This document shows positions 46,409 through 60,043 of a stretch of 64,000 bases of DNA, in pieces. The notes under the pieces are model-generated. The model searched no databases. It saw nothing but the letters and a program-made list of their open reading frames with translations, and was not told the DNA's origin. The number at the start of each line of letters is the position of its first letter. Position 1 is the stretch's first letter. Origin of the DNA: DATCYZ01 sp036526195 (lineage in GTDB: Bacteria > Pseudomonadota > Gammaproteobacteria > Burkholderiales > SG8-39); contig DATCYZ010000033.1 in the NCBI GenBank assembly GCA_036526195.1, positions 1 to 64,000 on the forward strand, written 5' to 3'. The translations under genes were made by a program, and so were the position numbers.

Positions 46409-47691
46409 CAGGCCGGCTTGGCGATCAACGCGTAGAAGAAGCCGTCGTGCGTGTCATCCGGCAGCATCTGCGCGTCGCCGCCATCAGAAAGCGGAATTCG
46501 TGCCGCGGACGGCGCGCGCGCAAGGAAATCCCGGATCACGAGTGCATTCTCCCGCGCGAACACGGAACAGGTCGCATACAGCAATTTACCATTCGGCGCG
46601 AGCAAGGGCCAAAGCGCGTCGAGGATCTGCCCCTGACGAATCGCGAAGGCATCCAGGTCGGCGGGACGCCGCAGCCAGCGCGTGTCCGGACGCCGCCTTG
46701 CGATGCCTGAAGCGCTGCATGGAACGTCGGCGAGGATCCGGTCGAACGGCGGACCCTCGCGCCAGGATCCCGGCTGAAGGCAATCCGCCGCATGGATGCT
46801 TGCGGACACGCCCAGGCGATGGAAATTCTCGCCCATGCGCGCGCAGCGATCGGGGTCGATATCCAGCGCAGTCAGATCGATGTCCGCGAGTTCCAGCAGG
46901 TGCGCGCTTTTTCCGCCTGGCGCCGCGCAGGCATCGAGCACGCGCTGCCCGGACAGGGGTTCGAGACAGCGCGCTGCGCGCTGCGCGCCGGCGTCCTGAA
47001 CCGATACCAACCCGTCCCGGAATCCGGGCAGCCGGTCGATCGGCACGGGCGTCCCGAGCAGCAGCGCCTCGGGTCCGACCCGCCGCGATTCGATGCCGTC
47101 TGCCAGGAGCCGGGCCTCGTACACCTCGATCGACGTGCGTCGCCGGTTGATCCGGAGGCACATCGGAGGGTGCTGGTTGCCGGCGGCCGCGATGTCCTCC
47201 CACCCCGAGGGATGGTCTTGCCGAAGTTCGTCCAGCCACCACTGCGGCAGCCGGTAGCGTGCTTCCGGCGATCGCTCGGCCGCCGCGACGAGGGTGTCGC
47301 GATCGCGCAGGTAGCGGCGCAGCACGCCGTTGACGAATCCCCGCGCGTGCGGATGATCGAGACGCGCGCAGGCGCGCACGGTCTGGTCGACCACCGTATA
47401 CGGTTTGTAACGGCCGGATTCGAGGGCGTACAGGGCGCACCACACAAGCGCCTGGACAAGCGAATCGGGGGCGCCGCGATGCGTCAATGCGGCGAGGATG
47501 GCTTGCGAGAGTCCGAAACGTCGCAAGGTGCCGTGCGTCAGGTCCAGTCGGGCGGCCCGCGCCATGCCCTGATCCGGCATACGGCTGAACTCCGCGCTCA
47601 CGCTTCTGCCTTCCACGACGCGCGACACGATCCTGGCGGAATCGGAGAGGACCTGCGCAAGCGGATCCGGCGCCGTGGATTCGCCTGTCAT
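46408..47691 (-). CDS. rsmB: 16S rRNA (cytosine-967-C5)-methyltransferase
   Basis: 427 aa from ATG 47691. N-terminal NusB-like RNA-binding domain (about 10-150), followed by the SAM domain with LDACAAPGGKSAHLLEL, ILADVPCSASGIARRRPDTRW (Cys of the PC motif) and LLYATCSVFARENALVI (catalytic Cys). Overlaps fmt and the DUF4390 gene by 4 bp each. Confidence 0.95.
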   Translation of the reverse strand: MTGESTAPDPLAQVLSDSARIVSRVVEGRSVSAEFSRMPDQGMARAARLDLTHGTLRRFGLSQAILAALTHRGAPDSLVQALVWCALYALESGRYKPYTVVDQTVRACARLDHPHARGFVNGVLRRYLRDRDTLVAAAERSPEARYRLPQWWLDELRQDHPSGWEDIAAAGNQHPPMCLRINRRRTSIEVYEARLLADGIESRRVGPEALLLGTPVPIDRLPGFRDGLVSVQDAGAQRAARCLEPLSGQRVLDACAAPGGKSAHLLELADIDLTALDIDPDRCARMGENFHRLGVSASIHAADCLQPGSWREGPPFDRILADVPCSASGIARRRPDTRWLRRPADLDAFAIRQGQILDALWPLLAPNGKLLYATCSVFARENALVIRDFLARAPSAARIPLSDGGDAQMLPDDTHDGFFYALIAKPA

Positions 47692-48629
47692 GCGGGTGCG
47701 ACGGGCGTGCCGACCGTCATTCCCGGCACCAGCGCATGGCCCCTGGCAAAGTCCGCAGCGGACATGCGCTTGCCTCCGGCGCGCTGCAACTCGGTCACGC
47801 GCAGCCCGCCGCGGCCGCACGCCACGACCACGCCACGCGCGTCGACGGACAGAACGACGCCGGGCCGCCCGGTCACCGCCACGGTCTCGCTGCGCCAGAT
47901 CTTTGCCGCCTCGCCAAGAATCACCGTGGACGCGCACGGCGTCGGTCGCAGCGCGCGGACGGTCCGCTCGAGCTGGTCCGCGTCCGCCCGCCAATCCAGC
48001 TCGCGATCGGACCGATCAAGCTTGCGGGCATAGGTCACGCCTGCGGCCGGCTGTGGCGTCGCCTGCTCGACCCCGGACGCAATGTTCGCGAGCGCTTCAA
48101 CGATCATGCGCGCACCGAGTCCCGCGAGCCGGTCATGCAGGGTGCCCGCATCGTCGTCGGCGCGGATGCCGATTCGTTCCTGCGCGTACATCGGTCCGGT
48201 ATCGAGTCCGGCGTCCATGCGCATGATCGTGATGCCGGTTTCGGCGTCGCCGGCCATCAGGGCCCTCTGGATCGGCGCCGCGCCGCGCCATCGCGGCAGC
48301 AGGGATGCATGAATATTCAGCGCCCCATGGCGCGCCAGGCCGAGCAGCGCCTCCGGCAGGATCAGGCCATAGGCGGCGACGACCAGAACCTCCGGTGAGG
48401 CTTGCGCGACGCGCTCGAGGTTCGCCGGCGATCGCAGTTCCGCCGGCTGAAAGACCTCGATGCCGCGTGACTGCGCGAGTTGCTTGACGGCGCTCTGGCC
48501 ATGGCGAAGGCCGCGACCGGCCGGACGGTCCGGTTGTGTGAGCACCAGGGGAATCCGGTGGCCCGCCTCCAGCAGCGCCGCCAGGGCCTGCGCTGCGAAC
48601 TCGGGCGTTCCTGCATACACCACGCGCAT
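47688..48629 (-). CDS. fmt: Methionyl-tRNA formyltransferase
   Basis: Formylates initiator Met-tRNA, 313 aa. N-terminal RVVYAGTPEFAAQALAALLEAG, HASLLPRWRGAAPIQRALMAGD with the catalytic Asn/His/Asp region nearby (ALNIHASLLPRW), and TGITIMRMDAGLDTGPM. C-terminal tRNA-binding OB domain. Paired with def and rsmB as in most proteobacteria; a 43-bp gap separates it from def. Confidence 0.96.
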   Translation of the reverse strand: MRVVYAGTPEFAAQALAALLEAGHRIPLVLTQPDRPAGRGLRHGQSAVKQLAQSRGIEVFQPAELRSPANLERVAQASPEVLVVAAYGLILPEALLGLARHGALNIHASLLPRWRGAAPIQRALMAGDAETGITIMRMDAGLDTGPMYAQERIGIRADDDAGTLHDRLAGLGARMIVEALANIASGVEQATPQPAAGVTYARKLDRSDRELDWRADADQLERTVRALRPTPCASTVILGEAAKIWRSETVAVTGRPGVVLSVDARGVVVACGRGGLRVTELQRAGGKRMSAADFARGHALVPGMTVGTPVAPA

Positions 48630-48672
48630 CAGGGGATCGCGCGCGGCGTCCGCTCCTGCGCGAACGGCGCCC

Positions 48673-49176
48673 TCAGGCGCTCCGGCGCAACTGCTTCGCG
48701 AGCTTGGCGCGAATCCGTTGTTGCTTCAGTTGGGACAGGAACTCGACAAACACCTTCCCCTGCAGATGATCCATCTCGTGCTGCAGGCAGACCGACAACA
48801 GCCCCTGCGCTTCGAGCGTGAAGGGATTGCCGTTCTGGTCGAAGGCCCGAACCTTGACGCGCTCGGCGCGCGGCACCGACTCGTAGACCGTCGGCACCGA
48901 CAGACACCCTTCTTCAATGTCCGATACCCCGGAGGATTCGACGATTTCGGGGTTGATCAGCACCACCAGGGAATCGTGCCGATCCGAGGCATCAACGACG
49001 ATGACGCGCCGGTGCACGTCGACCTGTGTCGCGGCCAGCCCGATCCCGGGTGCCGCATACATGGTTTCCGCCATGTCACGCACCAGACGCTTCAATTCAG
49101 CGTCAAATACCGTCACCGGCGCGGCAACTTTGTGCAGGCGCGCATCCGGATAACGTAGAATGTTTAAAAGTGCCAT
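48673..49176 (-). CDS. def: Peptide deformylase
   Basis: Removes N-formyl groups from nascent proteins, 167 aa metallohydrolase. The three motifs are present: [18 protein letters not shown] and [12 protein letters not shown] (HExxH). First gene of the def-fmt-rsmB operon and divergent from the LysM gene across 185 bp. Confidence 0.97.
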   Translation of the reverse strand: MALLNILRYPDARLHKVAAPVTVFDAELKRLVRDMAETMYAAPGIGLAATQVDVHRRVIVVDASDRHDSLVVLINPEIVESSGVSDIEEGCLSVPTVYESVPRAERVKVRAFDQNGNPFTLEAQGLLSVCLQHEMDHLQGKVFVEFLSQLKQQRIRAKLAKQLRRSA

Positions 49177-49361
49177 CGGTTCAGGGATTTTACTTGCAAA
49201 TTGAACAGATTAGGTGCAGCATTTCACGCTGCATGTAAGCTGTATGCGGCTACCCATATTAGGTCGATGCGGCAATTTTTCAAGCAGAACGGGTACTTAC
49301 AGGGTGTCTGGGCGACCTTCCCGGCACCTTTGGCAAGCGCCCTATCCGATCGGGGGGCACC
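49177..49361. promoter_or_regulatory. Divergent intergenic region, def / LysM
   Basis: 185-bp gap between divergent genes, locally AT-richer than surroundings. It includes a small inverted repeat TGCAGC...GCTGCA near 49211-49234. No complete -10/-35 pair was found with confidence. Promoters for both genes are expected here. Confidence 0.4.
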
Positions 49362-50402
49362 ATGCTCAACCGCCTGAAAAAGTTTAACACAGCGCTGCTT
49401 TTCAGCTTCGCCGTCCTTGCCTCTGGCGCGATGGCGCAGACGCCCAAGCCAGCAATGGTTTTCAAGGCGGATGCGCCGGAGCGCTACGTCGTTGTGCAGG
49501 GCGACACCCTGTGGAGCATCGCCGAGCGGTTCACGGACGCACCGTGGCGCTGGCCCGAACTGTGGAACCTCAACAAGGACCAGATTCGCAATCCGGACCG
49601 GATCTATCCCGGCGACGTCCTCGTTCTGGACCGCGCGCGGGGGCAGTTGGCGCTCGCGGACACCGTCAAGCTCTCGCCGAGCGTGAGAGCCGAAGCAATG
49701 CGTCGGAGCGCGGTCCCCAGCATTCCCCCGTCGGTGATTGAACCGTTCCTATCCCGCCCCCTGGTGGTTGAGCCCGACGGACTCGAGAAAGCACCGAAGA
49801 TCGTGGGAACGGAGGACGACCGCGTCATCCTTTCTTCGGGACACTCGGCGTACGTCGCAGGCATGGGCGAATCGCGCGAGGAGAACTGGCACGTCTACCG
49901 CCAGGGCGCAGCCTTGGTCGATCCCGAGACCAAGAAGACCCTCGGCTATGAGGCCATCTATCTCGGTACGGCCCAACTGGTCCGCACCGGCAATCCTGCA
50001 ACGGTCCGTTTGACGCGCACCGTACAGGAGGTGCTGAAGGGAGACCGGCTGATTCCGGTGGGCAAGCCGGTGCCCGTTGCATACGCGCCGCACGCGCCGA
50101 CCGGATTCAAGGGCGGGCGCGTCATGTCCATTTACGGTGGCATCGGCAAGGTCGGCGAGTCGGGTCGGCACTCGATCATTTCAGTCAATCGGGGCATGTC
50201 CGACGGTCTCGAGCCCGGACACGTTCTCGCCCTTCTCCATTCGGTCGAAACGCGCGGCGAGCGCAAGGACCAGACGATCGAGATCGCTCAGGAGCGCTAC
50301 GGCCTTGCCTATGTCTTCAGGGTGTTCGATCGCGTGTCCTACGCGCTGGTCATGACCGTCTCGAGGCCGGTACTGCCGAACGACCTGGTCCAGACGCCCT
50401 GA
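49362..50402 (+). CDS. LysM peptidoglycan-binding exported protein
   Basis: 346 aa. Signal peptide about 1-25 (LASGAMA, cut before QTPKP). One LysM domain at about 41-92 (YVVVQGDTLWSIAERFTDAP to IYPGDVLVLDR). The rest, about 95-346, is a conserved C-terminal extension of unknown fold with GGRVMSIYGGIGKVGESGRHS and RGMSDGLEPGHVLAL. Immediately upstream of dprA, a standard betaproteobacterial arrangement. Confidence 0.9.
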   Translation: MLNRLKKFNTALLFSFAVLASGAMAQTPKPAMVFKADAPERYVVVQGDTLWSIAERFTDAPWRWPELWNLNKDQIRNPDRIYPGDVLVLDRARGQLALADTVKLSPSVRAEAMRRSAVPSIPPSVIEPFLSRPLVVEPDGLEKAPKIVGTEDDRVILSSGHSAYVAGMGESREENWHVYRQGAALVDPETKKTLGYEAIYLGTAQLVRTGNPATVRLTRTVQEVLKGDRLIPVGKPVPVAYAPHAPTGFKGGRVMSIYGGIGKVGESGRHSIISVNRGMSDGLEPGHVLALLHSVETRGERKDQTIEIAQERYGLAYVFRVFDRVSYALVMTVSRPVLPNDLVQTP

Positions 50403-50466
50403 CCGGCGCGTTCAGGAGGATCCGCGGGAACATGCTTCACCCCCCGCCACGGAGCGCACCACCGGT

Positions 50467-51567
50467 ATGAGCCCGGGGGTGGAGCTCGCAAGCTGGTTGC
50501 GGCTTGCGCTCACGCCCGGTCTTGGCCCTGTTTCCATCCGGTCGCTGCTGCAGCGCTTCGGGCACCCGGAGCGTCTGCTGGCCCTGCCGCGCGCCGAGTT
50601 GGCCCGCGCGCTTTCCCCGGACACGCTCGCCGCGCTGGATTCCGCGGCTGTCGATCGGGCGATCGAGACCTCGCTGACATGGGTCGATCGCCCGGAGCGG
50701 GCGATCATCACGCTGGTCGATGCGGCGTATCCCAGGCGTCTCCTGCAGATTCCGGATCCGCCTGCGGTCCTGTTCGTGGCTGGACGCCTCGAACTGCTGC
50801 AGCGTTCCGTGCTCGCCGTCGTTGGCAGCAGGAACGCCACACCCCAGGGCTTGCTGACGGCCAGCCAGTTCGCGCGTGCATTGAGCAATGCCGGGCTGAC
50901 CATCGCTTCGGGCCTTGCCATCGGCATCGATGCGGCGGCCCACGAGGGTGCGCTGCAGGGGGGCGGATCCACCATTGCCATGCTGGGCACCGGCATCGAC
51001 GTGGCCTACCCGGCCCGCAATGCATCGCTCGCCGCGCGTGTTCAGGCGGAAGGCGTGCTGGTGTCCGAGTTTCCGCTCGGCACACGACCGATTGCCGGGA
51101 ATTTCCCGCGCCGCAACCGGCTGATCAGCGGCGTGTCGATGGGTTGCCTCGTGGTGGAAGCCGCGGTCGCATCGGGCTCCCTGATCACCGCCTACGCGGC
51201 GCTGGAGCAGGGGCGGGAGGTCTTCGCGATTCCGGGCTCCATCCATTCCCCGGTGGCACGCGGTTGCCATGCACTGATCAAGGCCGGCGCGAAGCTCGTG
51301 GAAACCGCGAACGACGTGCTGAACGAACTGCATCTCGACACTTCGTCCGACGCCGTCCGCACGCGTGCCGAAGCGGGCGCGGAAGCACCCGGTCTGCTTC
51401 GCGACATGGGCTTTGATCCGATCGACATCGACCACCTTTGCGCGCGCACGGGCCGCACGCCGGAGGCGCTCGCCACCGAACTTCTCGAACTCGAGCTTGC
51501 CGGCAAGGTTGCCGTGCTACCGGGAGGCTGCTATCAACGCCTGACAGGAGGGACCAGGAATGTATGA
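50467..51567 (+). CDS. dprA: DNA-processing protein DprA
   Basis: RecA loader for incoming single-stranded DNA in natural transformation, 366 aa. N-terminal SAM-like domain, Rossmann core with VVGSRNATPQGLLTASQFA, IASGLAIGIDAAAHEGAL, TIAMLGTGIDVAYPARNASL, FPLGTRPIAGNFPRRNRLISG and AIPGSIHSPVARGCHALIK. C-terminal winged helix (about 300-366). Overlaps smg by 8 bp. Confidence 0.95.
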   Translation: MSPGVELASWLRLALTPGLGPVSIRSLLQRFGHPERLLALPRAELARALSPDTLAALDSAAVDRAIETSLTWVDRPERAIITLVDAAYPRRLLQIPDPPAVLFVAGRLELLQRSVLAVVGSRNATPQGLLTASQFARALSNAGLTIASGLAIGIDAAAHEGALQGGGSTIAMLGTGIDVAYPARNASLAARVQAEGVLVSEFPLGTRPIAGNFPRRNRLISGVSMGCLVVEAAVASGSLITAYAALEQGREVFAIPGSIHSPVARGCHALIKAGAKLVETANDVLNELHLDTSSDAVRTRAEAGAEAPGLLRDMGFDPIDIDHLCARTGRTPEALATELLELELAGKVAVLPGGCYQRLTGGTRNV

Positions 51568-52024
51568 CGTGCTCGCTTACCTGTATCAGAACTATCGCCA
51601 CGTCGAGTTGACGCACCACGGCGAACGCCTGTCGCGCAAGCTCTCGGCCGCCGGTTTCGACGGCGACGACATCAGCGACGCCTTCTCGTGGCTCGCCGGC
51701 CTGCGGACGGTGGCCTGGCAGGCCCGGGCGCCCTTGCCGGACGCGAGGCCATGCTTCCGGGTTTATGCGCCCAAGGAACTTGCCCGGCTGGACCTCGAAT
51801 GCCGCCGATTTCTCGCCGCGCTGGAGAACGCGGGCATTCTTGCACCTGATTCGCGCGAGCAGGTGATCGAGCGCGCGATGGCCGCTGCCGGCGGCCCGTT
51901 GAGTCTGACGCAGCTGAAACTCCTGACACTGATGGTGTTGTGGCACAGGAAGATTCCGGGCAGCTGCATGGTCGCGGAAGAGATCTTCGAGCAGGAACAA
52001 TCCGCCGCAAGAAAGCCTAACTGA
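51560..52024 (+). CDS. smg: Smg/DUF494 family protein
   Basis: 154 aa conserved protein of unknown function, DUF494. MYDVLAYLYQNYRHVELTH and the C-terminal LTQLKLLTLMVLWHRKIPG are characteristic. Fixed between dprA and the topoisomerase in this group. The 8-bp overlap with dprA implies coupled translation. Confidence 0.9.
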   Translation: MYDVLAYLYQNYRHVELTHHGERLSRKLSAAGFDGDDISDAFSWLAGLRTVAWQARAPLPDARPCFRVYAPKELARLDLECRRFLAALENAGILAPDSREQVIERAMAAAGGPLSLTQLKLLTLMVLWHRKIPGSCMVAEEIFEQEQSAARKPN

Positions 52025-52059
52025 GGCGCTGGATCCGGCATGGCGCCCGGCCCGTCCGG

Positions 52060-52089
52060 TTGCCCGCGCGCCAACTTTGCACTTATTAT
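52060..52089 (+). promoter_or_regulatory. Candidate sigma-70 promoter for topoisomerase III
   Basis: -35 TTGCCC at 52060-52065, 18-bp spacer, -10 TATTAT at 52084-52089, ending 86 bp before the TTG start. Two hairpins follow in the leader (52096-52113 with 7-bp arms and 52117-52139 with 8-bp arms). Confidence 0.45.
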
Positions 52090-52175
52090 CTGCCGCCGTT
52101 CGACCCCGAACGGACCGTGATCCGTGAAACGCGGATCACCTTCAAACCCAGTTCGACTCCTTCAGGATCACTCTC

Positions 52176-54773
52176 TTGGGAAAGCGACTCATCATCGCAG
52201 AGAAACCGTCGGTGGCCGCCGATATCGCGAAGGCGCTCGGCGGCTTCACGCGCAAGGGCGATCACTTCGAGAGCGAAGCGTTTCTGGTGGCCGCCGCAGT
52301 CGGTCACCTGCTCGAACTCGTGGTTCCTGAGGAATACGAGGTCAAGAAGGGCAAGTGGTCGTTCTCGAACCTCCCCGTGATCCCGCCCCGGTTCGAGTTG
52401 TCTCCGATCGAGCGCAACGAGGAGCGGCTCAAGCTGCTGCTGCGCCTGATCAAGCGAAAGGATGTCGACGGGATCATCAACGCCTGCGATGCGGGGCGAG
52501 AAGGTGAATTGATCTTCCGTTACATCATGCAGCACGCCCGATCGAACAAGCCGATCGAGCGCCTGTGGCTTCAGTCCATGACGCAGGCGTCGATCCGGGA
52601 GGGGTTCGCGAATCTGAAGGCGGACCGGGACCTTCTTTCACTGGCGGACGCCGCGAAAAGCCGTTCCGAGGCCGACTGGCTGGTCGGTATCAACGGGACG
52701 CGTGCGATGACGGCGTTCAACTCCAAGGAGGGGGGCTTCTACCTCACGACGGTCGGGCGCGTGCAGACCCCCACGCTTGCCGTCCTGGTCGAGCGCGAAG
52801 CGCGCATTCGCGCCTTCAAGCCGCGGGACTACTGGGAGGTGCATGGCCGCTTCACGGTCGCCGCGGGAGAGTACACCGGGCGCTGGATCGACCCCGAGTT
52901 TAGGAAGGATGAGGACGGCGAGCGCAGGGCCGACCGCCTGTGGGATCAGGCGCGTGCGGAAGCGATCGCCGCGGCCTGTCGCGGCAAGCCCGGGATCGTT
53001 ACCGAGGAAACCAAGCCGTCCACACAGAGCCCTGCGCTGCTGTTCGACCTGACGAGCCTGCAGCGCGAATCGAATGGCCGGTTCGGCATTTCGGCCCGCA
53101 ACACCCTTTCGCTGGCCCAGTCCCTCTACGAACGGCACAAGGTCCTGACCTACCCGAGGACCGATTCCCGCGCCCTGCCCGAGGATTACATCGACACGGT
53201 CAAGCAGACCATCGGCGTGCTTGCCGGCGAGGACGCCTATGCGCCGTTCGCGAAGCAGATCATCAAGTCGGGATGGGTCAAGCCGACGAAGAAGGTGTTC
53301 GACAACACCAAAATCTCGGATCACTTCGCCATCATTCCGACGCTGCAGACGCCGGGCAACCTGAGCGATGCCGAGCGCAAGATCTACGATCTGGTCGTGC
53401 GGCGGTTTCTGGCGATCTTCTATCCGCCGGCGGAGTTCGCCCAGACAACCCGCATCACCAGGATCGGCGATGACGGATTCCGGACCGACGGCCGTGTTCT
53501 CGTTTCTCCGGGCTGGCTCGCCGTGTACGGGCGCGCAACCGCCCAGGAAAGCGACTCGCTCACTCCGGTGAAGTCGGGGGAGTCCGCGCTGGCCGAGGAA
53601 GTTCGCGTCGAGGCGCACCAGACCAAGCCCCCCGCCCGCTACACGGAGGCGACGCTGCTCTCGGCCATGGAGGGCGCTGGCCGGCTCGTTGAGGACGACG
53701 AGTTGCGCGCCGCCATGGAGACCAAGGGACTGGGAACGCCGGCGACACGGGCTGCCGTCATCGAGGGCCTGATCCACGAGGACTACCTGCACCGCAACGC
53801 GCGCGAGCTCGTGCCCACGCCGAAGGCGTTCTCCCTGCTGTTCGCGCTCAAGCATTTCGGCGTCAACGAAATCACCTCCCCCGAACTGACCGGCGACTGG
53901 GAGTTCAAGTTGAAGGAAATGGAGCATGGCCGGCTTCGTCGTGAAGAGTTCATGGATCACATCGAGCAGGTCACCCGCGACCTCGTCGAGCGGATCCGCA
54001 ACGGCGACATTCCGGATACCGCGTTTGCCACGGTATCTGCGCCCTGTCCGCGCTGCGGCGGGGTGGTGCAGGAGAATTACCGGAAATTCGTCTGCCAGAA
54101 ATGCGAGTTCTCGCTCTGGAAGGTGATTGCCGGAAGAGCCTGGGGGCCCGAGGAGATCGCGCAATTGTTCACCGAGCGCTTCATTGGCCCGCTTTCCGGA
54201 TTTCGCAGCAAGATGGGCCGGCCGTTCAGCGCCGGTCTGCGCCTTACGGACGAGTTCAAGATCGAGTTCGACTTCGGCCAGGGCACGGCATCCGAACTGG
54301 ATGCGGTCGCACCGGATTTTTCGGGCCAGGACCGCCTTGGCGACTGTCCGAAGTGCAAGGGATCGGTATTCGAGCATGGGGCCGCCTACGTCTGCGAGAA
54401 GGCGGTCGGCCCGGATCGAAGCTGCGATTTCCGTTCCGGCAAGGTCATTCTTCAGCAACCCATCGAGCGTGAGCAGATGCAGAAACTGCTCGCGACCGGA
54501 AAGACGGATCTCCTGACCCGCTTCATCTCGAAGAAGGGACGCCCGTTCAAGGCGTTCCTTGCCAAAACCGCCGAGGGCAAGATCGGCTTCGAGTTCCAGC
54601 CGCGCGCGCCGAAGAAAACCGCGGAACCCACGGCCACGGACGTTGCAGGCGCGGCTGAGGCACCGGCAAAGAAGAAAGCCGTGAAACGCAAGCCGTCGGC
54701 TACGGCCAGGAAGGCGCCGGCCCGGAAAAAACCCGCCACGGCCCGCAAGGCGGGCAAGCGCCCGAAAGCCTAG
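52176..54773 (+). CDS. topB: DNA topoisomerase III (type IA)
   Basis: 865 aa from a TTG start at 52176 (AGGA nearby upstream). Toprim domain with LIIAEKPSVAADIAKALGGF and DAGREGELIFRYIM; active-site Tyr in VLTYPRTDSRALPEDY. Two C-terminal zinc ribbons (CPRCGGVV...CQKC and CPKCKG...). The last 50 residues are Lys/Ala/Pro-rich with AKKK, KRK and ARK repeats, like a histone H1 tail. It decatenates single-stranded DNA. Placed between smg and the origin genes. Confidence 0.92.
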   Translation: MGKRLIIAEKPSVAADIAKALGGFTRKGDHFESEAFLVAAAVGHLLELVVPEEYEVKKGKWSFSNLPVIPPRFELSPIERNEERLKLLLRLIKRKDVDGIINACDAGREGELIFRYIMQHARSNKPIERLWLQSMTQASIREGFANLKADRDLLSLADAAKSRSEADWLVGINGTRAMTAFNSKEGGFYLTTVGRVQTPTLAVLVEREARIRAFKPRDYWEVHGRFTVAAGEYTGRWIDPEFRKDEDGERRADRLWDQARAEAIAAACRGKPGIVTEETKPSTQSPALLFDLTSLQRESNGRFGISARNTLSLAQSLYERHKVLTYPRTDSRALPEDYIDTVKQTIGVLAGEDAYAPFAKQIIKSGWVKPTKKVFDNTKISDHFAIIPTLQTPGNLSDAERKIYDLVVRRFLAIFYPPAEFAQTTRITRIGDDGFRTDGRVLVSPGWLAVYGRATAQESDSLTPVKSGESALAEEVRVEAHQTKPPARYTEATLLSAMEGAGRLVEDDELRAAMETKGLGTPATRAAVIEGLIHEDYLHRNARELVPTPKAFSLLFALKHFGVNEITSPELTGDWEFKLKEMEHGRLRREEFMDHIEQVTRDLVERIRNGDIPDTAFATVSAPCPRCGGVVQENYRKFVCQKCEFSLWKVIAGRAWGPEEIAQLFTERFIGPLSGFRSKMGRPFSAGLRLTDEFKIEFDFGQGTASELDAVAPDFSGQDRLGDCPKCKGSVFEHGAAYVCEKAVGPDRSCDFRSGKVILQQPIEREQMQKLLATGKTDLLTRFISKKGRPFKAFLAKTAEGKIGFEFQPRAPKKTAEPTATDVAGAAEAPAKKKAVKRKPSATARKAPARKKPATARKAGKRPKA

Positions 54774-54806
54774 GAATTCCCCGCTGACGATGCCCCGCGG
54801 GGTTCG

Positions 54807-58392
<3,586 letters not shown>

Positions 58393-58620
58393 TGTTATTG
58401 CCTTTCTAAGAATATTAATTAGTAGTAGTTAGTAGTAAAACGTCAAATCCGGGAGTAAGAGGAATTCGTCATTGCAGCCAATCCCTTACGACAAACCGCG
58501 TTCCTGTAAAAACTGTGGGCAGCGTGTGTGCAATATTGAGCAAGTTTCCGGCGTTCCGGGAAAAACGGAAATGCCCACAATCTGCACAGCGCTCGCACAC
58601 ATCTTGTCCACAGGATTCCT
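58393..58620. other. Probable replication origin (oriC) between dnaN and dnaA
   Basis: 228-bp non-coding gap holding the AT-rich unwinding element and a near-consensus DnaA box TTGTCCACA at 58604-58612. Weaker candidates with two or more mismatches lie at about 58528-58536 (minus strand) and 58579-58587. Gene order around it (gyrB-dnaN-dnaA | rpmH-rnpA-yidD-yidC-mnmE) is that of a chromosomal origin. Confidence 0.7.
58405..58440 (+). other. AT-rich candidate DNA unwinding element with TAG-triplet run
   Basis: About 36 nearly all A/T bases in the dnaN-dnaA gap. TAG triplets at 58420-58428, 58430-58435 and a final TAA at 58436-58438 resemble the DnaA-trio element of bacterial origin unwinding systems. 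The orientation fits the model, with DnaA boxes on the 3' side of the TAG strand. The gap to the nearest box is larger than in Bacillus. Confidence 0.6.
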
Positions 58621-59967
58621 TCATCGCTTGAGCACCTGTTCCAGAACGAGGTAGTCCCTGTTCAGACTGATGTCCTGCTTGCGCAGCGATGCGATCGTGC
58701 GGCATGCATGAAGCACCGTCGTGTGATCCCGGTTTCCGAAGGCTTCGCCGATTTCAGGGAGACTCATCTGCGTCAGATCCTTCGCCAGCGCCATCGCCAC
58801 CTGGCGAGGCCGCGCAATATTGCGACTGCGTTTCTTTGAATGCATGTCCGACAGGCGAAGCTGAAAATAATCTGCGACCGTCTTCTGGATGCCGTCGACG
58901 GTGATCTGCCGGTTGATGACGTTCAGGATGTCGCGCAATGATTCCTTCGCCAACTCAAGCGACAGGTCCGCTTTCGTGAAGCGCGCGTAGGCGAGGACCT
59001 TCTTCAGGGCGCCCTCGAGCTCCCGAACGTTGGAACGGACGTGTTGAGCGATGAAGAAGGCGATGTCCTCCGGCAGGACGATCGATTCCGCCTCGGCCTT
59101 CTTCAGGACAATGGCGACACGCATCTCGAGTTCCGGCGGCTCGATGGCGACGGTGAGGCCCCAGCCGAAACGGGAAATCAGCCGTTCTTCCATGCCCGAG
59201 ATCTCCTTCGGGTAGGTATCGCAGGTGATCACGATCTGCCGGTGCGCCTCGACCAGCGCATTGAAGGCGTAGAAGAACTCTTCCTGGGTCCGGTCCTTGT
59301 TCGAAAAGAACTGGATATCGTCGATCAACAGGACATCCAGGGAATGGTAGTAGCGCTTGAACTCGTCGAACGACCGCTGGCGCACCGTTCGCACAACATC
59401 GGAAACATACTGCTCCGCGTGGCTGTACCGAACGCGGGCCTGCGGTCGCTGCGCGAGGACATGGTTTCCGATGGCCTGAACGAGGTGGGTTTTTCCCAAT
59501 CCAACGCCGCCATAGACGAACAATGGGTTGTAGGAGGTTCCGGGGTTTTCCGCGACCTGGATCGCCGCCGCCCGCGCCAGCTGGTTTGCCTTTCCGGTGA
59601 CGAAGTTCTCGAACGTGAATGCGCGATTGAGTCGGCCACGCTCCGGCGCTTCGCTGGCGGCAGGCAGGATCGCCGGCGCGCGCGGCGTAACGTCCGGCTG
59701 TGAAGCGCGTGGCGCCGGCTCGGCGTCGCGGCCAAGAACCAGACGGACATCCGTCGGGCAGCCGGCAACCTCCGAGAGCAGCTCCCCGATTCGGGCGGCG
59801 AACCGGGACTGCACCAGCTCGAGCACGAAGCGATTGGGCGCAACCAGGACGAGGCTGCCGTCCTCCTTAGCGCTGTCCGGCACAAGCGCGCGGACCCAGG
59901 TGTTGAATTGTTGTGCAGGCACCTCCTGCTCGAGACGACGCAGGCAGGCTTCCCAGAGGCTCGACAT
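58621..59967 (-). CDS. dnaA: Chromosomal replication initiator DnaA
   Basis: 448 aa from ATG 59967 ([20 protein letters not shown]); the longer open frame upstream is not coding. Domain I 1-80, linker to about 115, AAA+ with Walker A GGVGLGKT (153-160) and Walker B LLIDDIQF (213-220). Domain IV ends with [25 protein letters not shown] and [15 protein letters not shown], which recognises DnaA boxes. An own-gene DnaA box overlaps its promoter. Confidence 0.97.
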   Translation of the reverse strand: MSSLWEACLRRLEQEVPAQQFNTWVRALVPDSAKEDGSLVLVAPNRFVLELVQSRFAARIGELLSEVAGCPTDVRLVLGRDAEPAPRASQPDVTPRAPAILPAASEAPERGRLNRAFTFENFVTGKANQLARAAAIQVAENPGTSYNPLFVYGGVGLGKTHLVQAIGNHVLAQRPQARVRYSHAEQYVSDVVRTVRQRSFDEFKRYYHSLDVLLIDDIQFFSNKDRTQEEFFYAFNALVEAHRQIVITCDTYPKEISGMEERLISRFGWGLTVAIEPPELEMRVAIVLKKAEAESIVLPEDIAFFIAQHVRSNVRELEGALKKVLAYARFTKADLSLELAKESLRDILNVINRQITVDGIQKTVADYFQLRLSDMHSKKRSRNIARPRQVAMALAKDLTQMSLPEIGEAFGNRDHTTVLHACRTIASLRKQDISLNRDYLVLEQVLKR

Positions 59968-60043
59968 GAGATAAAGGCGGCTCGAATCGCGTGCCGGAAT
60001 CCGGCGACGCCCAACACGGACGACGGGACGACGGCAAAGCGAA

